Source: Flavobacteriaceae bacterium
GTDB lineage: Bacteria > Bacteroidota > Bacteroidia > Flavobacteriales > Flavobacteriaceae
Direction: 5' to 3'
Length of the DNA: 64,000 nt
Assembly (NCBI GenBank): GCA_002719315.1
Contig: PBHD01000001.1
Coordinates: 241,085 to 305,084, forward strand
Shown here: positions 20,738 to 31,319 of the stretch, in pieces
Layout of the letters: every line of letters starts with the position of its first letter
How positions within the stretch are numbered: the stretch's first letter is position 1
Made by a program: the position numbers and the translations under genes
Notes under the pieces: model-generated
Database searches by the model: none
Told to the model about the DNA's origin: nothing
Seen by the model: the letters and a program-made list of their open reading frames with translations, nothing else

Positions 20738-22245
20738 AAAGGAGGATTGTTTTCGTCTATGTTTTGAATATTACTATCCATATCTTTATTTTTGTATTTA
20801 CCACTATTGATACTTGAATCATATTTTAAAGAAGTCTCATTAAAATTATTTAAATCCTCAAACTTACCAAGACTAGAAATAAACTTTAATCTAATTGAAT
20901 CTAAAGCTCCATTTCTGTGTTTTGAAACAATAAATTCAGCTTGGCCTTCAGCTGAGGACCTTTCATCATCATCCCATTCATCCATTCCATAGTACTCTGG
21001 TCTATAAATAAATGATACAATATCGGCATCTTGTTCTATAGCTCCTGACTCTCTCAAATCTGAAAGCATTGGTCTTTTAGTTCCTCCTCTAGTTTCAACG
21101 GCTCTAGATAATTGAGATAAAGCAATTACGGGAATATCTAGTTCTTTAGCAAGGGCTTTAAGGTTTCTTGATATTGTTGAAATTTCCTGTTCTCTATTTC
21201 CAGTCTTATTGTTTGATCCTATTGTCATTAGCTGTAAATAATCAACTATAATCAATTTTATTTTGTGCTGAGATGATAATCTTCTTGCTTTAGCTCTCAA
21301 ATCAAATATTGAAAGAGAAGGGGTATCGTCAATAAATAATGGAGCTTTTTCTAAAAAACCAACTTTTGAATTTAATTGTTGCCATTCATAATCTTTTAAT
21401 TTTCCAGTTCTAAGTTTTTCTGATGACAATCCTGTTTCTGAAGAAATTAATCTAGTAATTAATTGTAAGGAAGACATCTCAAGAGAGAAAAAAGCAACAG
21501 GTATATTTTTTATAACTGAAATATTTCTTGCCATAGACAAAGTTAAAGCAGTTTTTCCCATACCTGGTCTTGAAGCAATTATAATTAAGTCACTAGGTTG
21601 CCAACCAGAAGTTAATTTATCTAATTTTTGAAAACCTGTACTAACTCCACTTAATCCATCTTTTTTTGAAATTTCTTCAATTCTTTTTTTAGCCTTAATA
21701 ACTAAATTTTGTGCAGATAAAGATGGATTTTTTATATTACCCTGAGTAACATCATAAAGTTTTGATTCAGCTTCATCTAATAAATCAAAAACATCAGTTG
21801 ATTCTTTGTATGAACTTTCAATAATTTCATTTGAAATTTTAATTAGACTTCTTTGAATAAATTTCTGTAAAATAATTCTTGCATGAAACTCAATATGAGC
21901 TGAAGAAGAAACTTTTTGGGATAATTGAACTAAATAAAATTCTCCTCCAATAGAGTCCAGTTTTCCGTTTTTTCTCAAAGAAGCGGATACGGTCAATAAA
22001 TCAATAGGTTCTGAAGATTTAAATAACTCAAATATAGATTCAAAAATATATTGATGAGAAGTTTTATAAAAAGCTTCAGGCTGCAAAATATCAATAACTT
22101 CATCAACTCCTTTTTTGTCTATTAACATAGCCCCTAAAACGGCTTCCTCTAGATCTAATGCTTGAGGTGGAATCTTTCCTTGACTCAAATTAATAATATT
22201 AGAATCTCTTTTTTGATGAATATTTAAAGGTTCCTTATCTTCCAT
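20734..22245 (-). CDS. dnaB: Replicative DNA helicase DnaB
   Basis: PPQALDLEEAVLGAML; IIASRPGMGKTALTLSMA; IIVDYLQLM; IALSQLSRAVETR; LRESGAIEQDADIV. Confidence 0.96.
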   Translation of the reverse strand: MEDKEPLNIHQKRDSNIINLSQGKIPPQALDLEEAVLGAMLIDKKGVDEVIDILQPEAFYKTSHQYIFESIFELFKSSEPIDLLTVSASLRKNGKLDSIGGEFYLVQLSQKVSSSAHIEFHARIILQKFIQRSLIKISNEIIESSYKESTDVFDLLDEAESKLYDVTQGNIKNPSLSAQNLVIKAKKRIEEISKKDGLSGVSTGFQKLDKLTSGWQPSDLIIIASRPGMGKTALTLSMARNISVIKNIPVAFFSLEMSSLQLITRLISSETGLSSEKLRTGKLKDYEWQQLNSKVGFLEKAPLFIDDTPSLSIFDLRAKARRLSSQHKIKLIIVDYLQLMTIGSNNKTGNREQEISTISRNLKALAKELDIPVIALSQLSRAVETRGGTKRPMLSDLRESGAIEQDADIVSFIYRPEYYGMDEWDDDERSSAEGQAEFIVSKHRNGALDSIRLKFISSLGKFEDLNNFNETSLKYDSSINSGKYKNKDMDSNIQNIDENNPPF

Positions 22246-22360
22246 TTAGCTAAATTAAAATGTTTAAAACAGAATGTGTTAAAAAAACGAAAACCTTATT
22301 ACATAAATATGAAAAATTGAATGTTTATAAAAAAAAATAAATGTTAATAAGTATTAAAAA

Positions 22361-23314
22361 CTACTCTAAAAAACTACCCATAGAAATAAACTTGTTTCTT
22401 CTTCTATTGATTAACTTTTCATAAGAAAACTTTTTAGTTTCTTGAAAAGCCATAATGATTTCATTTTTAACATCTTTGAAAATTTTATCTCTATCAAAAT
22501 GAGCACCTCCAAGAGGCTCTTTTATTATTTTATCAATTAATTTGGCTTTCAACATATCTTTTGCAGTCAACTTTAAAACTTCAGCAGCTTTTTCCTTATG
22601 CTCCCAACTTCTCCATAGTATTGAAGAGCATGATTCGGGAGAAATTACAGAATACCATGTGTTTTCTAGCATAAATATATTATCACCTACTCCAATTCCT
22701 AATGCTCCACCAGAAGCACCTTCTCCTATTATAATAACAGTAATTGGAACCTTAATGGATGACATTTCAAAAATGTTTCTAGCAATTGCCTCACCTTGAC
22801 CTCTTTCCTCTGCTTCAATTCCTGGAAAAGCACCAGGAGTATCAATCAAGCTAACAATTGGTATATTGAACTTTTCTGCAGATTTCATTAATCTTAAAGC
22901 TTTTCTGTAACCCTCTGGATTTGACATACCAAAATTTCTAAATTGTCTGGTTTTTGTATTGTAACCCTTTTGAGTTCCAATAAACATAAACGACTGATCA
23001 TCTATTTTCCCAAGACCCCCAATCATTGCTTTATCATCTCCAAAATTTCTGTCACCATGTAATTCTAAAAAAGAATCTCCACAAATAGCTTTTATATAAT
23101 CTAAAGTATAAGGTCTAGAAGGATGTCTAGATAACTGAACTCTTTGCCATGCAGTTAAATTACTATAAATTTTCTTTTTAATATAAACCAGTTTTTTGTT
23201 TATTGATTTATATGTTTCAGAAACATCAACTTCACTTTCACTTGCAATTTTTTTAAAATTTTCAAGCTGATCATTTAACTCTTTAATAGGCAATTCAAAA
23301 TCTAAATATTCCAT
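22361..23314 (-). CDS. accA: Acetyl-CoA carboxylase carboxyltransferase subunit alpha
   Basis: [64 protein letters not shown]. Confidence 0.96.
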   Translation of the reverse strand: MEYLDFELPIKELNDQLENFKKIASESEVDVSETYKSINKKLVYIKKKIYSNLTAWQRVQLSRHPSRPYTLDYIKAICGDSFLELHGDRNFGDDKAMIGGLGKIDDQSFMFIGTQKGYNTKTRQFRNFGMSNPEGYRKALRLMKSAEKFNIPIVSLIDTPGAFPGIEAEERGQGEAIARNIFEMSSIKVPITVIIIGEGASGGALGIGVGDNIFMLENTWYSVISPESCSSILWRSWEHKEKAAEVLKLTAKDMLKAKLIDKIIKEPLGGAHFDRDKIFKDVKNEIIMAFQETKKFSYEKLINRRRNKFISMGSFLE

Positions 23315-23361
23315 ATATAAAATTGTAATTTATAAAAAATACTTTTTAAAAATATGAGATT

Positions 23362-24240
23362 TTATTTTTTTTTGAATTTAAAAAAACCATTTATAATTAC
23401 TGCAATTAATATTATAATAAATCCAATATAAAAATTAATTGACAAATACTCACTTTCACCAAAAATTATTAGAGAGATAAAAATAGCATAAACGGGTTCC
23501 ATGTTTATTATCATCATAATTGTGAAAGGTTTTAAATACTTAATTAAATCTACAGATTTTGTAAAAGCATAAGAAGTACATGCAATCGCCAATATTAATA
23601 ATAACATAAAATCTTGGCTACTTATTTCTTTTAACGAAAAAGATTTATCAATAAACAAATAATAACATAAAAATGAAAATAAAAACCCTATAAACAATTC
23701 ATAAAAAGAAATTGTAAGAGATGAATTATTTACAATAATTCTGCTGTTTAATATTGTAAAAACAGAAATTAGAATTGCAGAAATTAAGGCAACTATTAAC
23801 CCATCAATAAATTTTATTTCTGCATTAAAGATAATTGAAACGCCAAATAAAGATAAAATTCCCAAAATTAATTCGTAGAATAAAAATTTTTTCTTAAAAA
23901 ACAAAGGCTCAATAAGTGATGTCAAAAATGCTGCAGAAGACATCATAGAAACTGTTATAGAAACATTAGAGATCTTAATAGCATAAAAAAAAGTTATCCA
24001 GTGAAGCGCAATTATCAGCCCGCAAATAAAAACTTTTTTTATTAAAGCTTTTTTTAATATTATTTTTTTTTTATCGTAAAAAAAAATAAATAAAGCTAAA
24101 AACAAGACTGCAATTCCCATTCTAAATATTGTTAATTTAATTGCAGATATAGAAATTAATGCTCCCAAAACTGAAGTGAAGCCAAAAAGAAAAACAATAA
24201 AGTGAAGTTGTAATATGTTTTTTGCTCTATTGTCTTGCAT
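23362..24240 (-). CDS. DMT/EamA family transporter
   Basis: About ten hydrophobic TM segments with EamA-like repeat organisation. Confidence 0.82.
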   Translation of the reverse strand: MQDNRAKNILQLHFIVFLFGFTSVLGALISISAIKLTIFRMGIAVLFLALFIFFYDKKKIILKKALIKKVFICGLIIALHWITFFYAIKISNVSITVSMMSSAAFLTSLIEPLFFKKKFLFYELILGILSLFGVSIIFNAEIKFIDGLIVALISAILISVFTILNSRIIVNNSSLTISFYELFIGFLFSFLCYYLFIDKSFSLKEISSQDFMLLLILAIACTSYAFTKSVDLIKYLKPFTIMMIINMEPVYAIFISLIIFGESEYLSINFYIGFIIILIAVIINGFFKFKKK

Positions 24241-25300
24241 ATTTCAATAAAAAATATCCTAAAAACCCAAAAATTATCAATGGAAGCCAAGCAGCTAAAA
24301 AGGGAGAGAAAGTTGATTTAGCTACTAATACACCAAAAATTTTATCAAAAAAAACAAAAATAAAACCAAGAGAAATTCCAAAAGCAAGATTAAAACCCAT
24401 ACCTCCCCTTCTTTTAAAAGATGAAACAGAAACAGCTATAATTGTTAAAATAAAAACAGAAAAAGGTGTGCTCCATCTCTTATGTCTAACCAAAAGATGT
24501 TCATTTATAAGATTTGATCCTCTAACTTTTTCATCACTAATAAACTTGTTTAAATCAAAAAATGTTAAAGTTTCAGCTAAATAAGTAACTGGAGCTAAAT
24601 CATCAATAGAAAAATCTAAAAGAGTATCTTTTCTAGATAGTTTTTCATAAATCTCTTTATCTGAAATAAAGGTTCTTTTAGAATAATTTGAGAGTCTAAA
24701 CAAACTGTCTCTTTCAATCCATCTAATAGTTTTAGCTTTAATTTTAAATTTCAATTTATTACCTTCAAAATGTTCAAGAGTAAAATTGTTGGCTCTTTTT
24801 CTTCTTGGATCATAATTACTTACATAAATAAATTCATTTTCATTAATTTGTTGAAAAACATTTGATGTGTTTCTTTCTTTTTTCTTGTTTATATACTTGT
24901 ATCTAAATTCATTATAACCAAGATTAGATTTTGGAATTATAAATGACCCTGCAATAAATGAAAAAACAAAAATTATACTTGACGAAATTAAATATGGTTT
25001 TAAAAAACGAGAAAAAGATATTCCAGATCCCAAAATAGCAATAATCTCTGTATTACTTGCTAGTTTTGAGGTAAACCATATAACTGAAAGAAAAAGGAAA
25101 ACAGGATAAAGAATATTTGCAAAGTGCCATGTAAAATCAAGATAATAATTTATTATTTCATTAAAAGGAACTTCTTTTTCTCGAAACTTGTCTATTTTTT
25201 CTGCAATATCAACCATTACTCCTATAGGTATAAATAATAATAACATTACAAAAAATGTTGTCAAGTATTTTTTTATAATATATCTATCAATAATTTTCAT
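24227..25300 (-). CDS. LptF/LptG (YjgP/YjgQ) family permease
   Basis: MKIIDRYIIKKYLTTFFVMLLLFIPIGVMVDI; WFTSKLASNTEIIAILGSGISFSRFLKPYL. Confidence 0.9.
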   Translation of the reverse strand: MKIIDRYIIKKYLTTFFVMLLLFIPIGVMVDIAEKIDKFREKEVPFNEIINYYLDFTWHFANILYPVFLFLSVIWFTSKLASNTEIIAILGSGISFSRFLKPYLISSSIIFVFSFIAGSFIIPKSNLGYNEFRYKYINKKKERNTSNVFQQINENEFIYVSNYDPRRKRANNFTLEHFEGNKLKFKIKAKTIRWIERDSLFRLSNYSKRTFISDKEIYEKLSRKDTLLDFSIDDLAPVTYLAETLTFFDLNKFISDEKVRGSNLINEHLLVRHKRWSTPFSVFILTIIAVSVSSFKRRGGMGFNLAFGISLGFIFVFFDKIFGVLVAKSTFSPFLAAWLPLIIFGFLGYFLLKYARQ

Positions 25301-26427
25301 AACCTATTGCCCAATTTACTAATCATTTTTGATTTCCATAAAGAAAATGTACCCTCTAAAATTTGTTTTCGTGATTCATTTAACAACCAATTATAAAAAC
25401 CTAAGTTATGAATTGAAGCTATTTGTTTCCCTAAAATCTCATTTATAGAAAATAAATGCCTTAAATAAGCTTTCGAATATTCATGGTCAACAAAAGTATA
25501 ATTTTTATTATCTATGACTGAAAAATCATTTTCCCATTTTTTGTTTTTAATATTTATTGTTCCTTCTGAAGTAAAAAGCATTCCATTTCGAGCATTTCTA
25601 GTAGGCATAACACAATCAAACATGTCTACACCTAAAGATATATTTTCAAGAATATTAATAGGGGTTCCAACTCCCATTAAATAACGAGGCTTATTTTCAG
25701 GCAGAATAGAACAAACGGTTTCTACCATTTCATACATTTCCTCATCAGGCTCACCTACAGATAACCCTCCAATTGCATTTCCTTTACAATTTTTTTCTGA
25801 AATAAAATTTGCTGATATTTTCCTTAACTCTTTATTTGTTGATCCTTGAACTATAGGAAAAAGAGTTTGTAACCACTCGTATTTATATGACAATTTTTTA
25901 TGATGAATTAAACACCTTTTCAACCATCTATGAGTTCTTTCCATAGAATCTTTATTATAGTTGTAATTTTTAGAATATGGTGGACATTCATCAAATGCCA
26001 TTATTATGTCTGCTCCTATTGACCTTTGAATTTCTATTACATTTTCTGGTGTAAAAAAATGATAAGATCCGTCAATATGTGATTTGAATTTCACTCCACT
26101 CTCTTTAATTTTTCTGTTACTAGACAAAGAATATACTTGATATCCGCCTGAATCAGTCAAAATAGGTTTATTCCAATTCATAAAACTGGATAGTCCCCCA
26201 GCATTTTCAATTATTTTTATACCAGGTCTTAAATACAAATGATATGTATTAGCTAAAATAATGTCTGGTTTTATATCATTCTTTAGTTCTCTTTGATGAA
26301 TACCCTTTACATTTGCTGATGTTCCAACTGGCATAAAAACTGGAGTTTTAATTATTCCGTTTGATGTTTTAATTAAACCAGCTCTTGCAGAAGATAATTT
26401 GTCTTTTGATACTAAGTCAAATTCCAT
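25297..26427 (-). CDS. tgt: Queuine tRNA-ribosyltransferase
   Basis: TPVFMPVGTSANVKG; LANTYHLYLRPG; ILTDSGGYQVYSL; FDECPPY; YLMGVGTP; DMFDCVMPTRNARNG. Confidence 0.96.
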   Translation of the reverse strand: MEFDLVSKDKLSSARAGLIKTSNGIIKTPVFMPVGTSANVKGIHQRELKNDIKPDIILANTYHLYLRPGIKIIENAGGLSSFMNWNKPILTDSGGYQVYSLSSNRKIKESGVKFKSHIDGSYHFFTPENVIEIQRSIGADIIMAFDECPPYSKNYNYNKDSMERTHRWLKRCLIHHKKLSYKYEWLQTLFPIVQGSTNKELRKISANFISEKNCKGNAIGGLSVGEPDEEMYEMVETVCSILPENKPRYLMGVGTPINILENISLGVDMFDCVMPTRNARNGMLFTSEGTINIKNKKWENDFSVIDNKNYTFVDHEYSKAYLRHLFSINEILGKQIASIHNLGFYNWLLNESRKQILEGTFSLWKSKMISKLGNRL

Positions 26428-26560
26428 TAAAACAAATATACTTATTGAAAAAAATAAAATGAAATTGTTGATAATTAATATGATTATTGTAATAAACTTT
26501 ATAATCTATCTTTTGAGATTGATTTTGTATGAATTAAATTAGCTCCCAAGATTCCAATAC

Positions 26561-27406
26561 ATGTCAAATATCAAAAAACTTCAAGACATAGTTATTCAAG
26601 TAAGAAGAGATATTTTAAGAATGGTCCATAAAGTTAATTCGGGTCACCCAGGTGGTTCTCTTGGCTGTGCTGAATTTTTTGTTGCATTATTTTATGATAT
26701 AATGGAAATTAAAATGCCCTTTGATATGAATGGAATAAATCAAGATGTTTTTTTTCTTTCTAATGGTCATATATCCCCTGTTTTTTATAGTGTTTTATCT
26801 AGAAAAGGATTTTTTCCTATTAAAGAATTGGAAACTTTTAGATTAATTAATTCAAGACTTCAAGGTCATCCTACAACACATGAGGGACTTCCTGGAATTA
26901 GAGTAGCATCTGGATCTTTAGGTCAAGGATTATCTGTTTCGATTGGCGCTTCTATATCCAAAAAATTAAATAAAGATTCTAAAACAGTATACGTTTTACT
27001 CGGAGATGGTGAACTGCAAGAAGGACAAAATTGGGAAGCTATCATGTTTGCAGCTGCAAATAATGTTGATAATTTAATTGCTACTGTAGATGTTAATGGA
27101 AAACAAATTGATGGAACAACTGATGAGGTTTTAAACTTAGGAAATCTCAAAATGAAATTTACATCATTTGGATGGGAAGTAATACTTTTAAATAAAGGTA
27201 ATAATATTTCTGAGGTGATAAAATCTCTAAATGAAGCTAAATCAAAATTAGGTAATGGTAAGCCTATTGTTATATTGATGAAAACAGAAATGGGAAATGG
27301 AGTTGATTTTATGATGAACACCCATGCCTGGCACGGTATTGCCCCTAATGATCAACAATTAAAAATTGGACTTAAACAAAACCCTGAAACTATAGGTGAT
27401 TATTAA
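26561..27406 (+). CDS. Transketolase, N-terminal subunit
   Basis: NSGHPGGSLGCAEFFVALF; LGQGLSVSIGA; LGDGELQEGQNWEA. Confidence 0.94.
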   Translation: MSNIKKLQDIVIQVRRDILRMVHKVNSGHPGGSLGCAEFFVALFYDIMEIKMPFDMNGINQDVFFLSNGHISPVFYSVLSRKGFFPIKELETFRLINSRLQGHPTTHEGLPGIRVASGSLGQGLSVSIGASISKKLNKDSKTVYVLLGDGELQEGQNWEAIMFAAANNVDNLIATVDVNGKQIDGTTDEVLNLGNLKMKFTSFGWEVILLNKGNNISEVIKSLNEAKSKLGNGKPIVILMKTEMGNGVDFMMNTHAWHGIAPNDQQLKIGLKQNPETIGDY

Positions 27407-27411
27407 AAATC

Positions 27412-28368
27412 ATGAAGAAAATTATAAACTTTGGAGATAAAGATACGCGATCAGGGTTCGGGGAGGGCTTAACGGAGCTTGGAAGAATAAACCCTAATAT
27501 TGTTGCATTATGTGCTGATTTAACTGGATCTTTAAAAATGCAAAATTTCAAAGAAGAAAACCCCGAAAGATTTTATCAAGTTGGTGTAGCTGAAGCAAAT
27601 ATGATGGGTATTGCTGCTGGATTAACTATTGGAGGTAAAATACCATTTACAGGAACCTTTGCTAATTTTTCTACAGGAAGAGTTTATGATCAAATTAGAC
27701 AATCTATTGCATACTCCTCTAAAAATGTTAAAATATGCGCTTCTCATGCTGGACTTACTCTTGGAGAAGATGGAGCTACTCATCAAATTTTAGAAGATAT
27801 AGGATTAATGAAAATGCTTCCTGGCATGACAGTTATAAATCCTTGTGATTTTAATCAAACAAAATTATCAACTATTGCTATATCTAAACACAAAGGGCCT
27901 GTATACCTTAGATTCGGAAGACCTAAAGTTCCAAACTTTACTGACGATAAATCAAACTTTGAAATTGGAAAAGGAATTTTATTAAATGAAGGCTCTGATG
28001 TGACATTAATTGCTACAGGGCATTTAGTTTGGGAAGCAATTCAAGCTGCTGAAGAAATTAAAGAACAAAACATTAATGTAGAGGTTATTAATATTCATAC
28101 AATTAAACCTTTAGACGATAAAATAATAATTGACTCTGTAAAAAAAACAGGATGTTTGGTTACGGCTGAAGAACATAATTATATTGGAGGTCTTGGAGAA
28201 AGTATATCAGGTATGTTATCTAAAAAACACCCAACCCCTCAAGAATTTGTTGCAGTTAATGATTCTTTTGGAGAGTCAGGAACTCCTAGTCAATTAATGG
28301 AGAAATATGGATTAAATAAAAAAACAATAATTCAAAAAATAAAAAAGGTAATTAATAGAAAAATATAA
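27412..28368 (+). CDS. Transketolase, C-terminal subunit
   Basis: Pyrimidine-binding domain FYQVGVAEANMMGIAAGL; EDGATHQILEDIGLM; adjacent to N-terminal subunit. Confidence 0.94.
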   Translation: MKKIINFGDKDTRSGFGEGLTELGRINPNIVALCADLTGSLKMQNFKEENPERFYQVGVAEANMMGIAAGLTIGGKIPFTGTFANFSTGRVYDQIRQSIAYSSKNVKICASHAGLTLGEDGATHQILEDIGLMKMLPGMTVINPCDFNQTKLSTIAISKHKGPVYLRFGRPKVPNFTDDKSNFEIGKGILLNEGSDVTLIATGHLVWEAIQAAEEIKEQNINVEVINIHTIKPLDDKIIIDSVKKTGCLVTAEEHNYIGGLGESISGMLSKKHPTPQEFVAVNDSFGESGTPSQLMEKYGLNKKTIIQKIKKVINRKI

Positions 28369-28372
28369 GTTA

Positions 28373-28936
28373 TTGAAAAAGTTTTATTTTATTTTAATTT
28401 TTTTATTTAGCATAGAATTAATAAATTCTCAATTTGATTATGGTGTTAATGGAGGGATATCAATGAGTTCAAAGGATGCGATTAAAATCGATAATTTTGA
28501 AAACAACATTAGAGGGTTTTACGCTGGTATTTATGGAGAAGTCAATTTCTTAGTTTTGTATGTTCGGCCAGAAATAAATATTATTAGGTCTTCCTCTAAA
28601 ATTAATTCAAAGGAATATATAGAATCAAATATAGAAATACCCGTATCTCTTGGCTATAAACTTTTTCCTTTATTTAGCATTTATGGAGGTCCCACATTTA
28701 TATCTAACTTAAATAGGAATTATAATGATTTAAATTTAAGTGAAGTAAACGATAAAAAAAATACTAGTTTTCATTTAGGAACAAGATTTTCTTTCGGTCC
28801 TTTATCAATAAATTTAACATATAATCAAGGAAGAAATAACACTCGGTTATCTTCAAATGATTTAAACATAGAAACTGGCAAAATAGATAAATCTAATAGA
28901 TTTTTAAAAATAGGACTCTCCTATTCTCTAGATTAA
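28373..28936 (+). CDS. Outer membrane beta-barrel protein
   Basis: Signal peptide; YGVNGGISMSSKD; alternating barrel-like strands with terminal LKIGLSYSLD. TTG start. Confidence 0.65.
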   Translation: MKKFYFILIFLFSIELINSQFDYGVNGGISMSSKDAIKIDNFENNIRGFYAGIYGEVNFLVLYVRPEINIIRSSSKINSKEYIESNIEIPVSLGYKLFPLFSIYGGPTFISNLNRNYNDLNLSEVNDKKNTSFHLGTRFSFGPLSINLTYNQGRNNTRLSSNDLNIETGKIDKSNRFLKIGLSYSLD

Positions 28937-29697
28937 TCCTTGTCTAAATAATCTAAAATACCGTCTCCATCTGAATCATCAGGTACACCATCATTATCAA
29001 TATCATATTCATCAATAGTAAGTATCCCATCACCATCATGATCAGTCTTTTTAATTGTAAATAATGAAATTTTAAAAATCAAAGGAGAATATTCAGGAAT
29101 TAAAGATGAGCTTTGAGCAAAATATCCTAAACCTGAAGGAATGAAAATTAATCCCTGTCCATAATTTTGGTAATTTATAGTGTTATCATCATTTACAGAA
29201 AAATCGCCAGGCTTAAATTCAGAAACTCCTTCTTTAAACCCCATTACAACACTAGTTAAATCAAACCAAATTGGAATATTGCTTCTGTCAAAAATTGAAC
29301 CGTCTAACAAACTACCTTCATATGAAACATATACAGAATCAACTTTAGATGGATTTTCTCCATTTCCTTCCCTAACTGGTAAATAATATAAAGTATGATT
29401 AATTGGTCCATTATCTGATTCAATAGGTATATTTTTTTTAAAAACTTTATTAATTAAAGGGGTCTTGTTAATATTATCATCAAATATTGAGTCTATAATT
29501 ATGTCTAAATTTTCAAAATCATCTAATTTTTCAAAATCTTCATAATTATAAAAATGAGTTTCTAAAAAATTTTTTAAATCTGTATCATCAGCTAAAGCTT
29601 GATCTGCCACATCTCTAATTTTAACAGAATCATCATCTTTCTTGCAAGATTTACTGATTAGAATTATTAATAAACTGTAAAAAATAATTTTTTTCAA
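28933..29697 (-). CDS. FKBP-type peptidyl-prolyl isomerase lipoprotein with C-terminal Asp-rich calcium-binding-like repeats
   Basis: Lipobox ISKSC; VDSVYVSYEGSLLDGSIFDRS; GLIFIPSGLGYF; C-terminal DHDGDGILTIDEYDIDNDGVPDDSDGDGILD. Confidence 0.85.
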   Translation of the reverse strand: MKKIIFYSLLIILISKSCKKDDDSVKIRDVADQALADDTDLKNFLETHFYNYEDFEKLDDFENLDIIIDSIFDDNINKTPLINKVFKKNIPIESDNGPINHTLYYLPVREGNGENPSKVDSVYVSYEGSLLDGSIFDRSNIPIWFDLTSVVMGFKEGVSEFKPGDFSVNDDNTINYQNYGQGLIFIPSGLGYFAQSSSLIPEYSPLIFKISLFTIKKTDHDGDGILTIDEYDIDNDGVPDDSDGDGILDYLDKD

Positions 29698-29766
29698 AAA
29701 AAGATTTTTTTGTTAAGCAAGATACAATTTACTTTATTTTTGTTTAAAATAAATTAGTTCTTTTTT

Positions 29767-30126
29767 ATGAGAATAGACCAATTTTTATGGAATATTAGAT
29801 ATTTCAAATCAAGAAGTCAATCAACTAATGCTTGTAAAAAAGGGAAAATTAAACTAAATAACAAAATCATAAAGCCTTCCAAAGAAATTGGAATTGGAGA
29901 AATAATTGAAATAAGAAAAAAACAAAATAATTTTAAGATAAAAATATCAGATATTCCAAAAAAAAGAGTTGGCCCAAAAATCAGCAATCTATATTTTGAG
30001 GATTTAACTGATTATTCTATCTTAAAGAAAAATCAAATGATTAATATTTCAAAAAAAATTGAAAGAAATGAAAAAGGAAGGCCAACAAAAAAACAAAGAA
30101 GAGAGATCGACAATTTTTTAAATTAA
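29767..30126 (+). CDS. S4-domain RNA-binding protein (Hsp15-like)
   Basis: MRIDQFLWNIRYFKSRSQSTNACKKGKIKLNNKIIKPS; basic C-terminus GRPTKKQRREID. Confidence 0.87.
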   Translation: MRIDQFLWNIRYFKSRSQSTNACKKGKIKLNNKIIKPSKEIGIGEIIEIRKKQNNFKIKISDIPKKRVGPKISNLYFEDLTDYSILKKNQMINISKKIERNEKGRPTKKQRREIDNFLN

Positions 30127-30128
30127 AA

Positions 30129-30635
30129 ATGAATTCTAAAAAAACTAAAATAAAAGATATAGCTAACATAGAAATGTATTTAAAGAGAATAGCTTATCAG
30201 ATTTACGAGGATAATCACGAAGAAGATAATTCTCTTATTATAGTTGGTGTTGAAAAAAACGGAAAAATACTAGCTGATAAAATATTTGAAATATTAAAAA
30301 ATATTTCAAGTTTTGATTTAACATTAATGTCAATTCAAATAAATAAAAAAAACCCAACAAATAATATTTCATCTTCTATTGATGAAAATAAATGCTTAAA
30401 TAAAAATATTATAATTGTTGATGATGTTCTTAATACAGGAAAAACACTAATTTATGCCGTTGATTTTTTCTTGAAAATTCCTGTTAAAAAAATACAAACT
30501 GCTGTTATAATCAACAGAAATCATAAAAAATTTCCAATTAAAGCTGATTTTAAAGGAATTTCACTATCAACTTCAATCAAAGAACATATTGATGTAGTCC
30601 TTGATGGATCAAAAAAAGGTATATATTTAAGTTAA
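30129..30635 (+). CDS. Phosphoribosyltransferase (PyrR-like fold)
   Basis: PRPP motif IIIVDDVLNTGKTL. Confidence 0.83.
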   Translation: MNSKKTKIKDIANIEMYLKRIAYQIYEDNHEEDNSLIIVGVEKNGKILADKIFEILKNISSFDLTLMSIQINKKNPTNNISSSIDENKCLNKNIIIVDDVLNTGKTLIYAVDFFLKIPVKKIQTAVIINRNHKKFPIKADFKGISLSTSIKEHIDVVLDGSKKGIYLS

Positions 30636-31157
30636 TTTTTCTTTTATTTCAGAAATAACTTCACTAGTATTTTTATTTTCAATATCAATTATATAATCAG
30701 CTTGATTATAAAAAACATTTCTTTCAAATAAATGTTTGGAAATAAAACTATTTAAATCTTTTTTTGAATTTATATTTGAAATTAAAGGTCTTTTTTCTTT
30801 TTCATAAAACAATCTATTTGTTAATTGATTACTTGAGGATTTCAAATAAAAAGATTTTAATTGTTTATTATTCTTAATCAATTCTATATTATTTGAATAA
30901 CATGGTGTTCCTCCTCCTGTTGAAATAACATATTTAATGTTTTTATCTAATATCGATTCTAAATATTTATTTTCAATATTCCTAAAATAAATTTCTCCTC
31001 TTTCAAAAAATATATCACTAATTGATTTTTTTTCATAAGATTCAATATAACTATCTAAATCAAAAAAATCTATCATAAATTCTTTAGATAGTTTTCTTCC
31101 AATATAAGATTTCCCAACCCCCATATATCCAATAAGAATAATTGAATAATTTATCAT
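30627..31157 (-). CDS. aroK: Shikimate kinase
   Basis: LIGYMGVGKSYIGRKLS; DLDSYIE; FRNIENKYL; ISTGGGTPCY. Confidence 0.93.
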   Translation of the reverse strand: MINYSIILIGYMGVGKSYIGRKLSKEFMIDFFDLDSYIESYEKKSISDIFFERGEIYFRNIENKYLESILDKNIKYVISTGGGTPCYSNNIELIKNNKQLKSFYLKSSSNQLTNRLFYEKEKRPLISNINSKKDLNSFISKHLFERNVFYNQADYIIDIENKNTSEVISEIKEKLT

Positions 31158-31219
31158 TATAATAAAAATTATGTAGCAAATTTATATTAATTAGCCATTA
31201 TAAATTAATAATAGATAAT

Positions 31220-31227
31220 TATATTTG
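31220..31227 (+). promoter_or_regulatory. Bacteroidota-type -7 box TATATTTG upstream of the tRNA cluster
   Basis: TATATTTG, 11 nt before the first tRNA-Lys; no clear -33 element seen. Confidence 0.5.
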
Positions 31228-31238
31228 CAGGCTCAAAA

Positions 31239-31311
31239 GATTCGGTAGCTCAGTTGGTAGAGCATCTCCCTTTTAAGGAGAGGGTCCTGGGTTCGAGACC
31301 CAGCCGAATCA
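31239..31311 (+). tRNA. tRNA-Lys(UUU) copy 1
   Basis: Cloverleaf: acceptor GATTCGG/CCGAATC, anticodon arm TCTCC-CTTTTAA-GGAGA, T-loop TTCGAGA. Confidence 0.95.
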
Positions 31312-31319
31312 CAAAGTAA

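Noticed and set aside
24222-24584. 120-aa plus-strand ORF over the LptF/G-like gene
   Set aside because: Antisense to a conserved permease; Lys/Pro-rich shadow translation with no recognisable motif.
26923-27321. 132-aa antisense ORF in the transketolase N-terminal gene
   Set aside because: Shadow ORF in a conserved CDS.
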